Assembly: GCA_029252805.1 (NCBI GenBank)
Contig: JAQXAR010000058.1
Coordinates: 1 to 51,465, forward strand
Origin: Rickettsiales bacterium
GTDB lineage: Bacteria > Pseudomonadota > Alphaproteobacteria > Rickettsiales > JALZUV01
Direction of reading: 5' to 3'
DNA: 51,465 nucleotides
Shown here: piece after piece, positions 1 to 9,290 of the stretch
Position numbering within the stretch: position 1 is the stretch's first letter
How the letters are laid out: every line of letters begins with the position of its first letter
Notes under the pieces: generated by a model
What the model was told of the DNA's origin: nothing
The model's database searches: none
Seen by the model: only the letters and a program-made list of their open reading frames with translations
Position numbers and translations under genes: made by a program

Positions 1-77
1 GCCGTAGAACCCGCAATGAAATATTTTATCAACTCTAACTGCTTATTTCTCGATAACTTACAATGCTTTATATACAT
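1..77 (-). CDS. IS1595-family (IS1016-like) transposase, N-terminal fragment
   Basis: Twenty-five codons are visible from an ATG at 77 to 75, reading off the left edge. The peptide begins MYIKHCKLSRNKQLEL and continues into YFIAGST. This is the usual opening of IS1016/ISXO2-type transposases: a C-K-L-S motif, a short helix and a small 'A-G-S-T-A' turn before the helix-turn-helix. A good ribosome binding site (TAGGAG, at about 84-89 on the minus strand) lies just upstream of the start, inside the element. The catalytic domain is not in the window, so whether the gene is intact is unknown. Confidence 0.75.
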   Translation of the reverse strand, partial: MYIKHCKLSRNKQLELIKYFIAGST

Positions 78-116
78 CAATAACTCCTAACAATTTAAAT
101 GTTAGGTGTCAGCCCC
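1..116 (-). mobile_element. IS1595-family insertion sequence, 5' end (partial)
   Basis: The outer edge is a 15-bp terminal inverted repeat at 102-116 (GGGGCTGACACCTAA read on the minus strand). A transposase start follows it, reading leftwards out of the window. The same 15 bp, in reverse orientation relative to its own element, end the second copy at the right edge of the window. The family is assigned from the transposase termini at both edges. The rest of the element lies outside the window, so target duplications cannot be checked. Confidence 0.8.
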
Positions 117-1373
117 AAAGAGATTCTTCCTGTTAGTGCAGTTGAAGGGGAGTCTGCCCAGCGTGTAGCCCAGGTGGTACGTCGCGTTTTTGGCTTTGCC
201 GATGAGGATAGAATCGCATTCGGAAGTACGGGAAGTAACGAATATTTGAGTGCGCTAGCCACGGCTTCTATCCTGCAAAAAGCAGGGGTAAAAGAGGAAG
301 ATATTATTAATATCGTTTTTCAAATTGAGGCGACGGTGCCTTTTCGACTGCAATCAGTAGATGAACTGCTCGCGCAATCGGAAGGTGAGCTGCCCAAGAC
401 GTTTGAAGATCGTAAGAGCCGATTAGAGGGGTTAGAAGTGAACCGGGGTGGGGCTAATAAAGCAGCATTTACTTCGCAAGAAATCGACGACATGATGATA
501 TTGAGTACGCATTTCGCAAATCAGGATATCAAGAATTTTTCAGGCAAATTTTCGACCTTCATGCATAATACGTTCAAAATCGCGCCAGAACTAAATGCAG
601 AGCTTACCGGAAAACCTCCCACGGCTCGCGACTATATGAAAATTCTGAAAAAAGAGCAGGCCACGATGGATTGGTTTGCAGATGAAATGTCGAATAGGAT
701 TGTACACCATAATGGCGAGAAAGATCCGCAATACCCATCAACAAGTGCCCTCGAAAATCTCCAAAGTCGAGTGAATCAAAATTTTCGAGATGCACAAAAA
801 TATATCAAAATGAAGATGGTCTCGACGCATTATTTACAAGCTTTAACGACGCAACTAGGGTGCGAGAATCTTGCCTTAAAGGAGTTTATTCCCGAGGTTC
901 ATTTCCCGCAGAAGCCTAATGAATCATCCGATGTTATCTATCAAACTCTGAAAGGCGAGAATTTGGATGATATTTATACGGAGAATGAAGGGGGCGAACT
1001 TGTACGGTTTGATTTAGGAAGCTCTCCTTTGACGTCATGTTTATGGGAACATGTAGGAGAAGCGAAGTTATTGGCGCTCTCGGAACAGTTGGAACTCATT
1101 AGCACTCAACAGGGTAAAGAAGAAACCAAGCTCTCGGCAGAAGTGCTCAAGCTGTTTAACAGAGAATTAAAGGATGAGATAGTTATCCCCCCAAGTGCTA
1201 CTGAGCACCTTCGTCGAGATGAACAAAAAAAGCCGTTGATGGAGGGGATTTATGAGAGCATCAAGCGAGTTACGACTCGTCCAATTCAAGCAAAAATGAA
1301 CCAACTTGAAGCTACCCTGTTATCGCCGACGCTCACCCCTCCGGATGCCGGAACGGTGTCAGTCAGTCCTTAA
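99..1373 (+). pseudogene. Unrecognised gene truncated at its 5' end by the insertion sequence
   Basis: The open frame runs 424 codons from an ATG at 99, but the first six residues (MLGVSP) are encoded by the terminal repeat of the insertion sequence. Native sequence starts at about 117 with KEILPVSAVEGES. The original N-terminus is therefore lost, although a hybrid protein could still be made. No ribosome binding site is evident before 99. The protein is hydrophilic and probably mainly helical, with no signal peptide, membrane segment or motif that I recognise. The C-terminus is rich in Pro, Thr and Ser. The frame is long and uninterrupted, so the truncation is either recent or tolerated. No function is proposed. 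Confidence 0.6.
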
Positions 1374-1396
1374 AATTAGAAAATTTAGATAGGAAC

Positions 1397-1660
1397 TTAG
1401 CGAGCCCTGTCTTGCAACTCTTTATCAATGCTTGCGCGCTCTAATACGAGTTCGTCAACGCGGTTTGCTTCGCGTGTGATGGCAGAAAACTTAGCTACAT
1501 CCCACACTGCTTTACCGAAAATAACACTAATAGCCCCTAAAGCTACGCCAAGTAAGCCCATGCCTGATGATTTGTCTTTTGAAGCCACCGCAATAGCGCC
1601 TATTGCTATGTTGCAGGCTCCAATGGCGACAGAAAGAAACACCGCCTGAAATCTTTGCAA
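1397..1660 (-). CDS. Small membrane protein, two predicted TM helices; start probably frameshifted
   Basis: The 87-residue frame opens with a TTG at 1660 and has two hydrophobic segments, at about residues 4-26 and 33-55, followed by a charged tail (VDELVLERASIDKEL). There is no ribosome binding site at the TTG. An ATG at 1712 in the adjacent frame gives a convincing soluble N-terminus (MSNFPIRPQAPSSTKN) that runs into the membrane segment if one base is removed from the A5 run (T5 on the plus strand, 1666-1670). The intact gene may therefore be 1397-1712. The family is not recognised. Confidence 0.5.
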   Translation of the reverse strand: MQRFQAVFLSVAIGACNIAIGAIAVASKDKSSGMGLLGVALGAISVIFGKAVWDVAKFSAITREANRVDELVLERASIDKELQDRAR

Positions 1661-1749
1661 GAGTGTTTTTAGTGCTGCTCGGTGCCTGAGGGCGTATAGG
1701 GAAATTGCTCATAAGCCAACTATAGCAGTCAAATGTTACAATTCAGTGA

Positions 1750-3153
1750 CTAAAATAAACTTTCCTGCAACTCATCTATCGCTTTAGACTTCGCTTTTTT
1801 AGGCGGTCTTTTGATAGGTTGCATCGGTGCGGAGCCTAACATGGTTTCGCCATCATGGAAGGTCAGGCTGGCGGCATTGGCGGCATTGGCGGCAGAGGTA
1901 ATAAGCTCGCCATCTGCATTTTTGACGAGGGCAAAGCCGCGTTTGAGCACGTTATGATGATCCAGTAAGGCGAGCTTTCCGGTGAGCTGTTGCAACTGGT
2001 TGTCTTTGCGTTCCACGAGCTGCTTGAAACGTTCATTTAGTTTTTCACTTCGCTCACCTAGTTGGCGCGCTTGTTCTTTAAGTGGATGTTCCAGCAGGCT
2101 AGGGCGCAGGCCAGTACTGGCTTGTTGCAGCTTATGCTGTTTCGCCGTGACCATCATGCGCAAGGACTGGCCAAGCTTATCGCTTAAAATATCGAGTGAT
2201 TGGCGCGCATTCGCGAGTATCTCAGATGGTTTGGGAAGGCCACGCGAAAGTCCTTCAATGCGTTGTTTATAATTACTTAATTGTGATTGTAATAAGCTAT
2301 CCATACGCTGCTGATGGTCGCGCAGTGTGTAAAGCAAGTCAGCACGAACTGGTACCGCCATTTCGGCGGCGGCGGTGGGGGTGGGCGCGCGTTGATCGGA
2401 GGCGTAATCGATCAAGGTAGTATCGGTTTCATGTCCTACGGCAGAAATGACTGGGATGCTGGAGGCAGCAACCGCGCGCACAACGACTTCTTCATTAAAT
2501 GCCCATAAATCTTCAATCGAACCGCCCCCACGCGCGACGATTAGCAAATCGGGGCGTTGTTCGTAGGTTTGGAAAGCGGTGACGGCATTGGCAATTTGCG
2601 CCGCTGCCGTATCGCCTTGCACCGCGACCGGCCAGACGAGAACATTACACGGCATCCGGTCTTCTAACCGGTGTAAAATATCGCGGATGACGGCGCCAGT
2701 GGGCGAGGTAATGACCCCGATCGTTTGCGGAAGATAAGGCAGTGGCTGTTTGCGATCTGCATCGAATAAGCCTTCCGCCGCGAGCTCTTTTTTGCGCTTT
2801 TCGAGCAGCGCCATCAGTGCGCCTTCACCGGCAGGTTCCATCGATTCAATCACGATTTGGTAATTGCTGCGCCCGCCATAAGTGGTGAGTTTTCCGGTGA
2901 CGATGACCTCTAACCCATCTTCCGGTTGGAAGCGTAAACGTCCCGCGACACCTTTCCAGCAGATGCCGGACAGAACGTTTTTCTCATCCTTCAGGCTTAA
3001 ATAAACATGGCCGGAGCTAGCGATTTTAAGTCCCGAAATTTCCCCGCGCACTCGCACGTATGAGAAGTTGCTCTCCACCATGCGTTTAAGCGCATTAGAG
3101 ATTTCTGAAACCGAAAATTCCGGTGCATTATGAGTGGGCTTGATGTCTGACAT
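1750..3153 (-). CDS. xseA: Exodeoxyribonuclease VII large subunit
   Basis: XseA is the catalytic subunit of the single-strand-specific exonuclease VII, which works with XseB in repair and degradation of single-stranded DNA. The start at 3153 ([13 protein letters not shown]) places the N-terminal OB-fold (about residues 10-110: [12 protein letters not shown]...RGEISGLK...GHVYLSLKD) where the family has it. A longer frame would extend back across the purD start and is rejected. The catalytic domain carries [17 protein letters not shown] and [13 protein letters not shown] long coiled-coil region and a basic C-terminus follow. At 467 residues it has normal length. It is divergent from purD, with 37 bp between the two starts. 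No xseB is in the window. Confidence 0.93.
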   Translation of the reverse strand: MSDIKPTHNAPEFSVSEISNALKRMVESNFSYVRVRGEISGLKIASSGHVYLSLKDEKNVLSGICWKGVAGRLRFQPEDGLEVIVTGKLTTYGGRSNYQIVIESMEPAGEGALMALLEKRKKELAAEGLFDADRKQPLPYLPQTIGVITSPTGAVIRDILHRLEDRMPCNVLVWPVAVQGDTAAAQIANAVTAFQTYEQRPDLLIVARGGGSIEDLWAFNEEVVVRAVAASSIPVISAVGHETDTTLIDYASDQRAPTPTAAAEMAVPVRADLLYTLRDHQQRMDSLLQSQLSNYKQRIEGLSRGLPKPSEILANARQSLDILSDKLGQSLRMMVTAKQHKLQQASTGLRPSLLEHPLKEQARQLGERSEKLNERFKQLVERKDNQLQQLTGKLALLDHHNVLKRGFALVKNADGELITSAANAANAASLTFHDGETMLGSAPMQPIKRPPKKAKSKAIDELQESLF

Positions 3154-3190
3154 GAGCCGGACTATACAAGCGTTACGAAGAGGAGCAATG

Positions 3191-4450
3191 ATGAAAATTT
3201 TGATTATCGGTTCAGGCGGGCGTGAACACGCCCTTGCATGGAAAATTAAGCAATCACCGTTAGTGAGCGAGCTGTATTGCAGCCCCGGTAACGGCGGTAT
3301 TGCGCAAGTGGCCGAATGTGTGGCACTCGCGGATGACGCAACCATTGTTCAGTTTTGCAAAGACCAACCCATTGATCTCGTGGTCGTGGGGCCCGAAGTT
3401 CCCCTCGTTGAAGGCTTATCCGATGCACTCCGACTTGCTGGTATCAAGGTGTTTGGCTGCAGTCAAGCCGCAGCTCAACTAGAAGGATCCAAAGGTTTTA
3501 CCAAGGATATTTGCGCGAAATATAATATTCCAACTGCCAGCTACGGACGTTTCGCCGATGCGCAATCGGCTAAGGATTATCTGTTGGAAAAAGGCGCACC
3601 GATCGTGGTGAAAGCCGATGGTTTAGCTGCCGGTAAAGGTGTGATTATGGCCGAAACCAACCAAGAAGCACTTACGGCGATTGATGAAATTTTCAGCGGT
3701 AAGTTTGGCACTGCCGGTACCGAAGTGGTGATTGAAGAATGGCTGCAAGGTGAGGAGTCTAGCTTCTTCGCCCTCTGCGACGGTAAGAGTGTTCGCATGC
3801 TCGGTTCGGCGCAAGATCATAAACGCGTAGGTGAGGGCGATACTGGCCCTAATACAGGCGGCATGGGTACCTACAGCCCCGCACCCATCATGACGGATGC
3901 GATGAATAGCCGCGTGATGAACGAGATTATTCAACCAACTATGCGCGCCATGCAATCGGAAGGCACGCCCTTCCAAGGCATCTTCTTTGCAGGTCTGATG
4001 ATGACCGCCAAAGGGCCGGAGCTGATCGAATATAATGTGCGTTTTGGCGACCCTGAAACGCAAAGTTTAATGCTGCGCTTAGAGTCGGATATTGTGCCAC
4101 TCTTCATGGCCTGTGCCAAAGGTAAGGGCTTAGAGGATTGCGAGCTTAAGTTGTCCGGTGATGCGGCAGTATGCGTAGTGATGGCCGCGAACGGCTATCC
4201 CGGCTCCTATGAGAAAAATACCGAAATTCGCGGATTGGAAAATGCTGGCGGAACCATCTTCCATGCTGGCACCAAAGTAGAAGATGGAAAAACCTATGCC
4301 ACAGGTGGTCGCGTGCTAGGCGTCTGTGCCAAAGCCTCCAACTTTGAAACCGCGCGCACACAAGCCTATGCCGCCGTTGAGAAAGTCGATTGGGCCCAAG
4401 GTTTCTACCGCAAAGATATCGGCTGGAGAGCTGTGGAGCGCGCGGCCTAG
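3191..4450 (+). CDS. purD: Phosphoribosylamine-glycine ligase (GARS)
   Basis: PurD joins glycine to 5-phosphoribosylamine, using ATP, in the second step of purine synthesis in the cytoplasm. The protein starts [15 protein letters not shown], the family's N-terminal nucleotide-fold signature. It carries the ATP-grasp motifs [11 protein letters not shown], the [14 protein letters not shown] block and [12 protein letters not shown]. An AGGAG at 3181-3185 is spaced 5 nt from the ATG at 3191 and only 2 nt from the ATG at 3188, so 3191 is preferred. The 419-residue length is usual. The gene overlaps the GTG start of uppP by one base and is probably cotranscribed with it. Confidence 0.96.
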   Translation: MKILIIGSGGREHALAWKIKQSPLVSELYCSPGNGGIAQVAECVALADDATIVQFCKDQPIDLVVVGPEVPLVEGLSDALRLAGIKVFGCSQAAAQLEGSKGFTKDICAKYNIPTASYGRFADAQSAKDYLLEKGAPIVVKADGLAAGKGVIMAETNQEALTAIDEIFSGKFGTAGTEVVIEEWLQGEESSFFALCDGKSVRMLGSAQDHKRVGEGDTGPNTGGMGTYSPAPIMTDAMNSRVMNEIIQPTMRAMQSEGTPFQGIFFAGLMMTAKGPELIEYNVRFGDPETQSLMLRLESDIVPLFMACAKGKGLEDCELKLSGDAAVCVVMAANGYPGSYEKNTEIRGLENAGGTIFHAGTKVEDGKTYATGGRVLGVCAKASNFETARTQAYAAVEKVDWAQGFYRKDIGWRAVERAA

Positions 4451-5253
4451 TGCTTAGTGACGTGACATGGCAAGCGCTCTTCCTCGGTATTGTTGAGGGG
4501 ATAACGGAGTTTTTGCCGATTTCCTCTACGGGCCATTTGATTTTATTGGTGGATTTATTACAATTCTCTGGCCCTCCGGGGCGGGTATTTGAAATTGTCA
4601 TTCAACTGGGAGCCATCCTCGCGATTTGCTGGATTTACCGTGCCAAGCTTTTTGGAGCGGTATTAAACGCCCCCAAAGATACCAGCGCGCGGCGGTTTAT
4701 TTCGAATATCGTGATTGCCTTTTTACCGGCTGCCGTGATTGGCGTGTTCGCACATGGCTTTATCAAGGAAGTGCTGTTCTCGCCTTTGGTCGTAGCGATT
4801 ATGCTCGTGGTGGGCGGGCTGTTTATTCTGCTGGTAGAGAAGGTGATAAAGCCGCAGCCCCGCACGCAAACGGTGGATGAAATGGACTGGAAACTGGCCT
4901 TGAAAATCGGCTTCTGCCAAGTGCTTGCGATGATTCCGGGAACCTCGCGTTCCGGCGCCACCATCATGGGAGGGCTGCTTATGGGCCTAGAGCGCAAAGC
5001 CGCTACTGAGTTCAGCTTCTTCCTCGCCATCCCCACTATGTTTGGCGCAACGGTGTATGATGCCTATAAAAATTGGGAGCATATGACAGTAGAGAATATG
5101 GAAGTAATTGCGATCGGCTTTGTCGCCGCGTTTATTTCGGCCTTATGGGTGGTGCGTTGGTTGATTAATTTCCTAAGCAATCATGGCTACACGCCCTTTG
5201 CCTATTACCGCATTGTGATCGGCACGATCATGCTAGTCCTCCTACTAGGATAG
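4450..5253 (+). CDS. uppP: Undecaprenyl-diphosphatase (BacA/UppP)
   Basis: UppP is an integral membrane phosphatase that recycles undecaprenyl pyrophosphate to the monophosphate lipid carrier for peptidoglycan synthesis, and it can confer bacitracin tolerance. Both family motifs are present: [15 protein letters not shown] near the N-terminus and [20 protein letters not shown] in the second half, with about eight hydrophobic segments. The GTG start at 4450 overlaps the purD stop (TAGTG) and gives 267 residues, the usual size. A second GTG at 4462 is an alternative. The C-terminus overlaps the convergent orphan gene by 9 bp. Confidence 0.94.
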   Translation: MLSDVTWQALFLGIVEGITEFLPISSTGHLILLVDLLQFSGPPGRVFEIVIQLGAILAICWIYRAKLFGAVLNAPKDTSARRFISNIVIAFLPAAVIGVFAHGFIKEVLFSPLVVAIMLVVGGLFILLVEKVIKPQPRTQTVDEMDWKLALKIGFCQVLAMIPGTSRSGATIMGGLLMGLERKAATEFSFFLAIPTMFGATVYDAYKNWEHMTVENMEVIAIGFVAAFISALWVVRWLINFLSNHGYTPFAYYRIVIGTIMLVLLLG

Positions 5254-7287
5254 CGAAGAACCAACCCCCGCCTCAGGCGTAGAATTAATGCGCGGATGGG
5301 TTTTTGCTAACTCTTCAGTGTCGAGTTGTTTTGCAAATTTTTCAGCATCATGCGATTGGCTACGTGAAATGAAAGGTTGAACCGCAGCATATAGATCCAT
5401 TGCTTCTTGAGCTGTTTGAGGTCCGGGTAGGCTGTTAACGAGCGCGGCGAGAGGTTTTTTAATATTTTGTGGCAAGACTGTTTTACTTTTATAGGAGGTC
5501 TCTTGCATGACGGCTCCTTTGTTTTGTAAGGTTTTATCGATCGCATTGATGATTTCATCTTTTGTGGCTGAAAGCATTTGGCTTTTTTCTAGCTCTGTAG
5601 CGAGCGCTTGTTTTACCGCCTCTTTTTGTTCGTGTCCAAACTGTAGAACAATGTCTGACGCACGTTCCGCAATAGCCTCAAATTTCTGATTAACTTCAGG
5701 AAGTTTGCTAATGATTTCATTTCTAATCTGCTGAGCGAATCGATTTAATCTCTCTTGTTCGTCCATTTTGGCATATTCTTCAGGACGCGGGTTCTTAGGG
5801 TCATGAAGGTTATCTAAACGTTTCGCCATGTAATTTGAGAGCTTGGTAATGAATTCATCTTTACCAGACTCTCCAAATGCGATTGGCATATTATCGAGGA
5901 GACCAATAGCGGTGCTTGCCATTGCTTCGATATTTGCGATTTGCCCTGCTTCATAATTACGGTTCTTGGTGAGGGCAACCGTCATATCACCGATTAGGTA
6001 GATACCATTACCAATATATTGCTTGTTGAAGCCAGATTTCTTATTTTTTGATTGTGCCGTTGCTAGGGCATCTAAATTTTTACTGCTGAGTCCAGTAGCA
6101 CTTTTTGAGATATTGAGACGGTTATGTTCCCATTTTTGTTCTTCTTCAAGTGCATGTTTTACGGAGTGTTTTAAATCTCCAGCTTTCATACCTACAAGAC
6201 TAGCTAAAGTTACGCAGACGCTTGCAAGTGTATTAGGCGAAGATTTAATTTCTTGTCCGGCGCGTTTGAAGAAATTCTCGCTCCAGTCCACTTTATTGGT
6301 AATGGCTTGTTCTTTAAAGAAGCCCATTAAGGTCCAACCTGCTACGGAGAGTGAGCCTGTTGTCACATCACCAATAGCTCCTAATTTCGCTTTTCCTAGC
6401 TGGTCATAGATATTGACGCCTGTGTTGAGCTTAATGTCTTTATTTTCATTCAGAAATGCTTTGGTATTACGAAGGCGCATCAAGCCTGAAACGATTAAGA
6501 TCAATTGTCCTAAAATTTGTGCACCAGAACCCGTATAAACGGCGGTATCGTTAAACCATTTTTTAGCAGTAGAGCGGCGGTCTTTTATTTCGGGCATTAG
6601 ATTGTCGAAGTCAGAAAGATCGATACCTTTCTGTTGTGCGGCAGAAAGCCCTTGTTTCATCTCTTCTGCAATGAGCTCTTTACCTTCTTTCATTCCAAAC
6701 ATCATGACGAGTGATTGAACGAGTGCTAAGTCATAGGCACGATCATATAGGCTATTGGCTGTTTTATTTTTGTCTTTAAATTTGTCAATTGTTCCAGTAA
6801 TGGCGGTCTTCGCTTTAGGTGTTTTATCGCCAGAGAAGTTTGAATAGAGATTTGGGAGAGTACCTAATGCGATATCTCCAAAGGCATAGAGAGTGCTGAA
6901 GCGACGAGCTTCACTTCCCATGAAGAAATCGACTTTGCTCTTAATGCCCGTGAGAATATCACCAATACGCCCTCGACTGGTTTCAAATGTTTGGCGGATG
7001 CCGGCTGTTAGACCAAGTTCTCCAAAAGTTTTAAGCAGGCTAGTTTCATGGTTGAAATGTGTGATTGTGAGGGTTGGGATGCCGTTTGTGTCTTTCCCGA
7101 GCTTCGTTCTGTAATTTTTCTGTTCTAGCTCTTTCTTGAGAGATGGCAGGCGACCTGTTCCGCTCTCCACAGGCTCATAAATAACCGCCTCCCACTCTTT
7201 ATCACCAAGAGTGGTCTCCAGAAAATTGATGCGACTTTCTGGGTCATCCCAGATGTGTACGCGCTGAATGTGGTTCTTTTTCGTCAT
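5245..7287 (-). CDS. Large orphan protein, function unknown
   Basis: This 680-residue protein starts [18 protein letters not shown] and matches no family I can name. It is largely helical and rich in Lys, Glu, Asn and Ala. A few moderately hydrophobic stretches lie in the middle third (about residues 255-275, [14 protein letters not shown], and 305-330). The C-terminal third looks like an amphipathic or coiled-coil region. There is no N-terminal signal peptide and no catalytic motif is visible. It is transcribed alone, diverging from the antiporter gene across a short AT-rich gap with TATATT/TATAGT hexamers. Its end overlaps uppP by 9 bp. Length and composition resemble the cytosolic or effector-like orphans common in host-associated alphaproteobacteria, but that is only a resemblance. 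Confidence 0.75.
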   Translation of the reverse strand: MTKKNHIQRVHIWDDPESRINFLETTLGDKEWEAVIYEPVESGTGRLPSLKKELEQKNYRTKLGKDTNGIPTLTITHFNHETSLLKTFGELGLTAGIRQTFETSRGRIGDILTGIKSKVDFFMGSEARRFSTLYAFGDIALGTLPNLYSNFSGDKTPKAKTAITGTIDKFKDKNKTANSLYDRAYDLALVQSLVMMFGMKEGKELIAEEMKQGLSAAQQKGIDLSDFDNLMPEIKDRRSTAKKWFNDTAVYTGSGAQILGQLILIVSGLMRLRNTKAFLNENKDIKLNTGVNIYDQLGKAKLGAIGDVTTGSLSVAGWTLMGFFKEQAITNKVDWSENFFKRAGQEIKSSPNTLASVCVTLASLVGMKAGDLKHSVKHALEEEQKWEHNRLNISKSATGLSSKNLDALATAQSKNKKSGFNKQYIGNGIYLIGDMTVALTKNRNYEAGQIANIEAMASTAIGLLDNMPIAFGESGKDEFITKLSNYMAKRLDNLHDPKNPRPEEYAKMDEQERLNRFAQQIRNEIISKLPEVNQKFEAIAERASDIVLQFGHEQKEAVKQALATELEKSQMLSATKDEIINAIDKTLQNKGAVMQETSYKSKTVLPQNIKKPLAALVNSLPGPQTAQEAMDLYAAVQPFISRSQSHDAEKFAKQLDTEELAKTHPRINSTPEAGVGSSLS

Positions 7288-7405
7288 ATAAATCTATCTA
7301 CTATAGAATATACCGCGTTTCGGAGTTTGATTGTGTTACAATTTTAAGACAATCATTGATTCGCGCGATAGCTTAAGTCACTGTAAAAGAACAAATGAGG
7401 CTGTT

Positions 7406-9064
7406 ATGCGCGTGGCTATCTTATCCTTTCTAGTGGTAACCTTTGCGAGTTTCTCCGTTTTTGCGGCGGGTGAGGCGAGTGCTGAGGTCGTGATTGACTA
7501 TGGAATATGGTCATTGCTCCCTGCCGGTTTAGCCATTGCGATGGCGTTATTGACGCGTCAGGTGATTGTCTCGCTCTTCCTTGGTATTTGGTCCGGCGCG
7601 TGGTTGCTTTCGGGCGGTGATTTGCCGGCTTTATGGCAGGGTTTCTTGCGCGTGATGGATACGTGGTTACTCCAATCTATCGTGCCAAGTGATGCGAGTA
7701 CGGATCATATTTCGATCATCATGTTTACGCTCACGGTGGGTGGGATGATTGGTATTATCCGCGCCAATGGCGGTATTGACGGTGTGATTGCATGGATGGC
7801 GAATCGCGTAAAAACAGCAAAAGGCGCGCAATATGCTTCGATGTTTGCCGGTTTAAAGATCTTTTTCGATGATTATGCGAGCATGCTGATTGTCGGCAAC
7901 ACGATGCGTCCACTGGCCGATGAACGCGGTATTAGCCGTGAAAAACTCGCGTATATCGTGGATACTACGGCGTCGCCGATTGCCTCTATTGCGCTACTTA
8001 CCACGTGGATTGGCTTCCAAGTGTCTTTGCTTGATACGGCGATGAGTAGTTTGCCGACCTTGAATATGCCAGCTTATGAGTTGATGATCGCGTCGATTCC
8101 TTACAGTTTCTACAGTATTTTGAGTATCTTATTCATCTTTATGCTTATCACTACGAATCGCGATATGGGGCCGATGTTAAAGGCCGAGCGGGCGGCGCGC
8201 AAGGAGGCAGCGAAAGCTGCTAAACGCAAGACCAGCAAGGCGAAAATGGTCAAAGTAAGCAAAGGTAAAGCGATTAACGCGCTCTTGCCGCTTATGGTGC
8301 TGATTGTAAGCGTGATCGGTGGCTTGCTCCTTACCGGTTGGCCGGATGAAGGGCAGGCGGTGACATTAACCGCTATCTTCGGAAATGCAGATCCGTTTAA
8401 GGCGATGCTATGGGCCTCTTTGCTCAGCGCCACCTCGGCGCTTCTTGTCAGTAAATACAATGCGGATATGACGGTCGGTGAGATTATCGGTGCCTTGGAA
8501 CATGGCTTTGTGCCCATGCTTGGCGCGGTGATTATCCTGACCTTCGCTTGGGGTATTGCCGGCGTGAATGATGCGATTGGAACAGCGGATTACTTGGTGA
8601 ATCAATTGGAGGGCAATCTTGCGCCACAATTATTGCCAGTGGTCGTGTTCTTGCTCGCGTCGATCATCGCTTTCTCAACCGGAACCAGCTGGGGCGTGAT
8701 GGCCATTCTAGTACCGCTCGCCATCCCACTTGCATGGGGCGCATTAGAGAGCGCTGGCATGACTGGTGGGCCAGATGCGATGCCGATTCTCTATGCCAGT
8801 GTGGCGAGTGTGTTGACCGGTGCTGTATGGGGCGATCATTGCTCGCCGATTTCGGACACAACGATTCTCTCTTCCGTTTCCTCCGGTTGTGATCATATCG
8901 AACATGTGCGTACGCAGCTGCCTTATGCGATGCTTGTAGGTTCCGTCGCCATGGTCGCTGGCCTCATCCCCGTAGGCTACGGCCTGCCATGGTGGATGGG
9001 CATGGGCGCCGGCATGTTCTTGCTCTATGTCGTGCTAACCAAGTTTGGGCAAGAAGTGGATTAA
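7406..9064 (+). CDS. NhaC-family Na+/H+ antiporter
   Basis: This is a polytopic inner-membrane transporter of 552 residues, expected to exchange Na+ for H+; other cargo is possible, since the family also includes amino-acid exchangers. The start at 7406 follows GAGG with 5-nt spacing and gives a cleavable-looking signal (MRVAILSFLVVTFASFSVFAAGE). Around 11-13 hydrophobic segments follow. Conserved blocks include GLKIFFDDYASMLIVGNTMRP, DTTASPIASIALLTTWIG, FSTGTSWGVMAILVPLAIPLA and AVWGDHCSPISDTTILSS. A Lys/Arg/Ala-rich cytoplasmic loop lies near residues 250-290. The gene is monocistronic and ends before a strong bidirectional terminator shared with rpoC. Confidence 0.88.
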   Translation: MRVAILSFLVVTFASFSVFAAGEASAEVVIDYGIWSLLPAGLAIAMALLTRQVIVSLFLGIWSGAWLLSGGDLPALWQGFLRVMDTWLLQSIVPSDASTDHISIIMFTLTVGGMIGIIRANGGIDGVIAWMANRVKTAKGAQYASMFAGLKIFFDDYASMLIVGNTMRPLADERGISREKLAYIVDTTASPIASIALLTTWIGFQVSLLDTAMSSLPTLNMPAYELMIASIPYSFYSILSILFIFMLITTNRDMGPMLKAERAARKEAAKAAKRKTSKAKMVKVSKGKAINALLPLMVLIVSVIGGLLLTGWPDEGQAVTLTAIFGNADPFKAMLWASLLSATSALLVSKYNADMTVGEIIGALEHGFVPMLGAVIILTFAWGIAGVNDAIGTADYLVNQLEGNLAPQLLPVVVFLLASIIAFSTGTSWGVMAILVPLAIPLAWGALESAGMTGGPDAMPILYASVASVLTGAVWGDHCSPISDTTILSSVSSGCDHIEHVRTQLPYAMLVGSVAMVAGLIPVGYGLPWWMGMGAGMFLLYVVLTKFGQEVD

Positions 9065-9206
9065 TTCGGATTGTCTCCGCTTAAGCCCACTGGCCTCCCA
9101 TCGTGAAGTCAGCAAGCTGAGCCAGCCTTGAGCATTGGCGAAGCCAATAGCCCATCGAAGCGCCCGCACGCGCGCCGGGGGCAAAACAAATAAGTCTGAA
9201 CTCCAT

Positions 9207-9259
9207 GCAAATAAAAACCCCCGAAAGAGAATTTCTCTCTTCCGGGGGTTTTTATTTGC
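9207..9259. terminator. Bidirectional Rho-independent terminator (antiporter / rpoC)
   Basis: A 17-bp perfect stem pairs GCAAATAAAAACCCCCG (9207-9223) with its complement at 9243-9259, closing a further partly paired AAAGAGA/TCTCTT region. A-rich and T-rich flanks on the two sides make it usable in both directions between two convergent transcription units. The rest of the 226-bp gap (9065-9206) holds only a short hairpin (ATTGGC-GAA-GCCAAT) and no recognisable gene. Confidence 0.9.
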
Positions 9260-9290
9260 GGTTAAGCTCTAATTATAAGCTCAACAAACT

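Noticed and set aside
102-116. 15-bp match between the window ends taken as a chance repeat
   Set aside because: A single 15-mer match is expected by chance at this length, but transposase ends next to both copies show they are IS termini.
3154-3345. N-terminal extension of xseA by 64 codons
   Set aside because: It is antisense to purD, and the family N-terminus begins at the Met at 3153.
9065-9206. Possible SRP RNA or other structured RNA between the antiporter and rpoC
   Set aside because: It has one short hairpin, and none of the conserved SRP, RNase P or tmRNA motifs is present.
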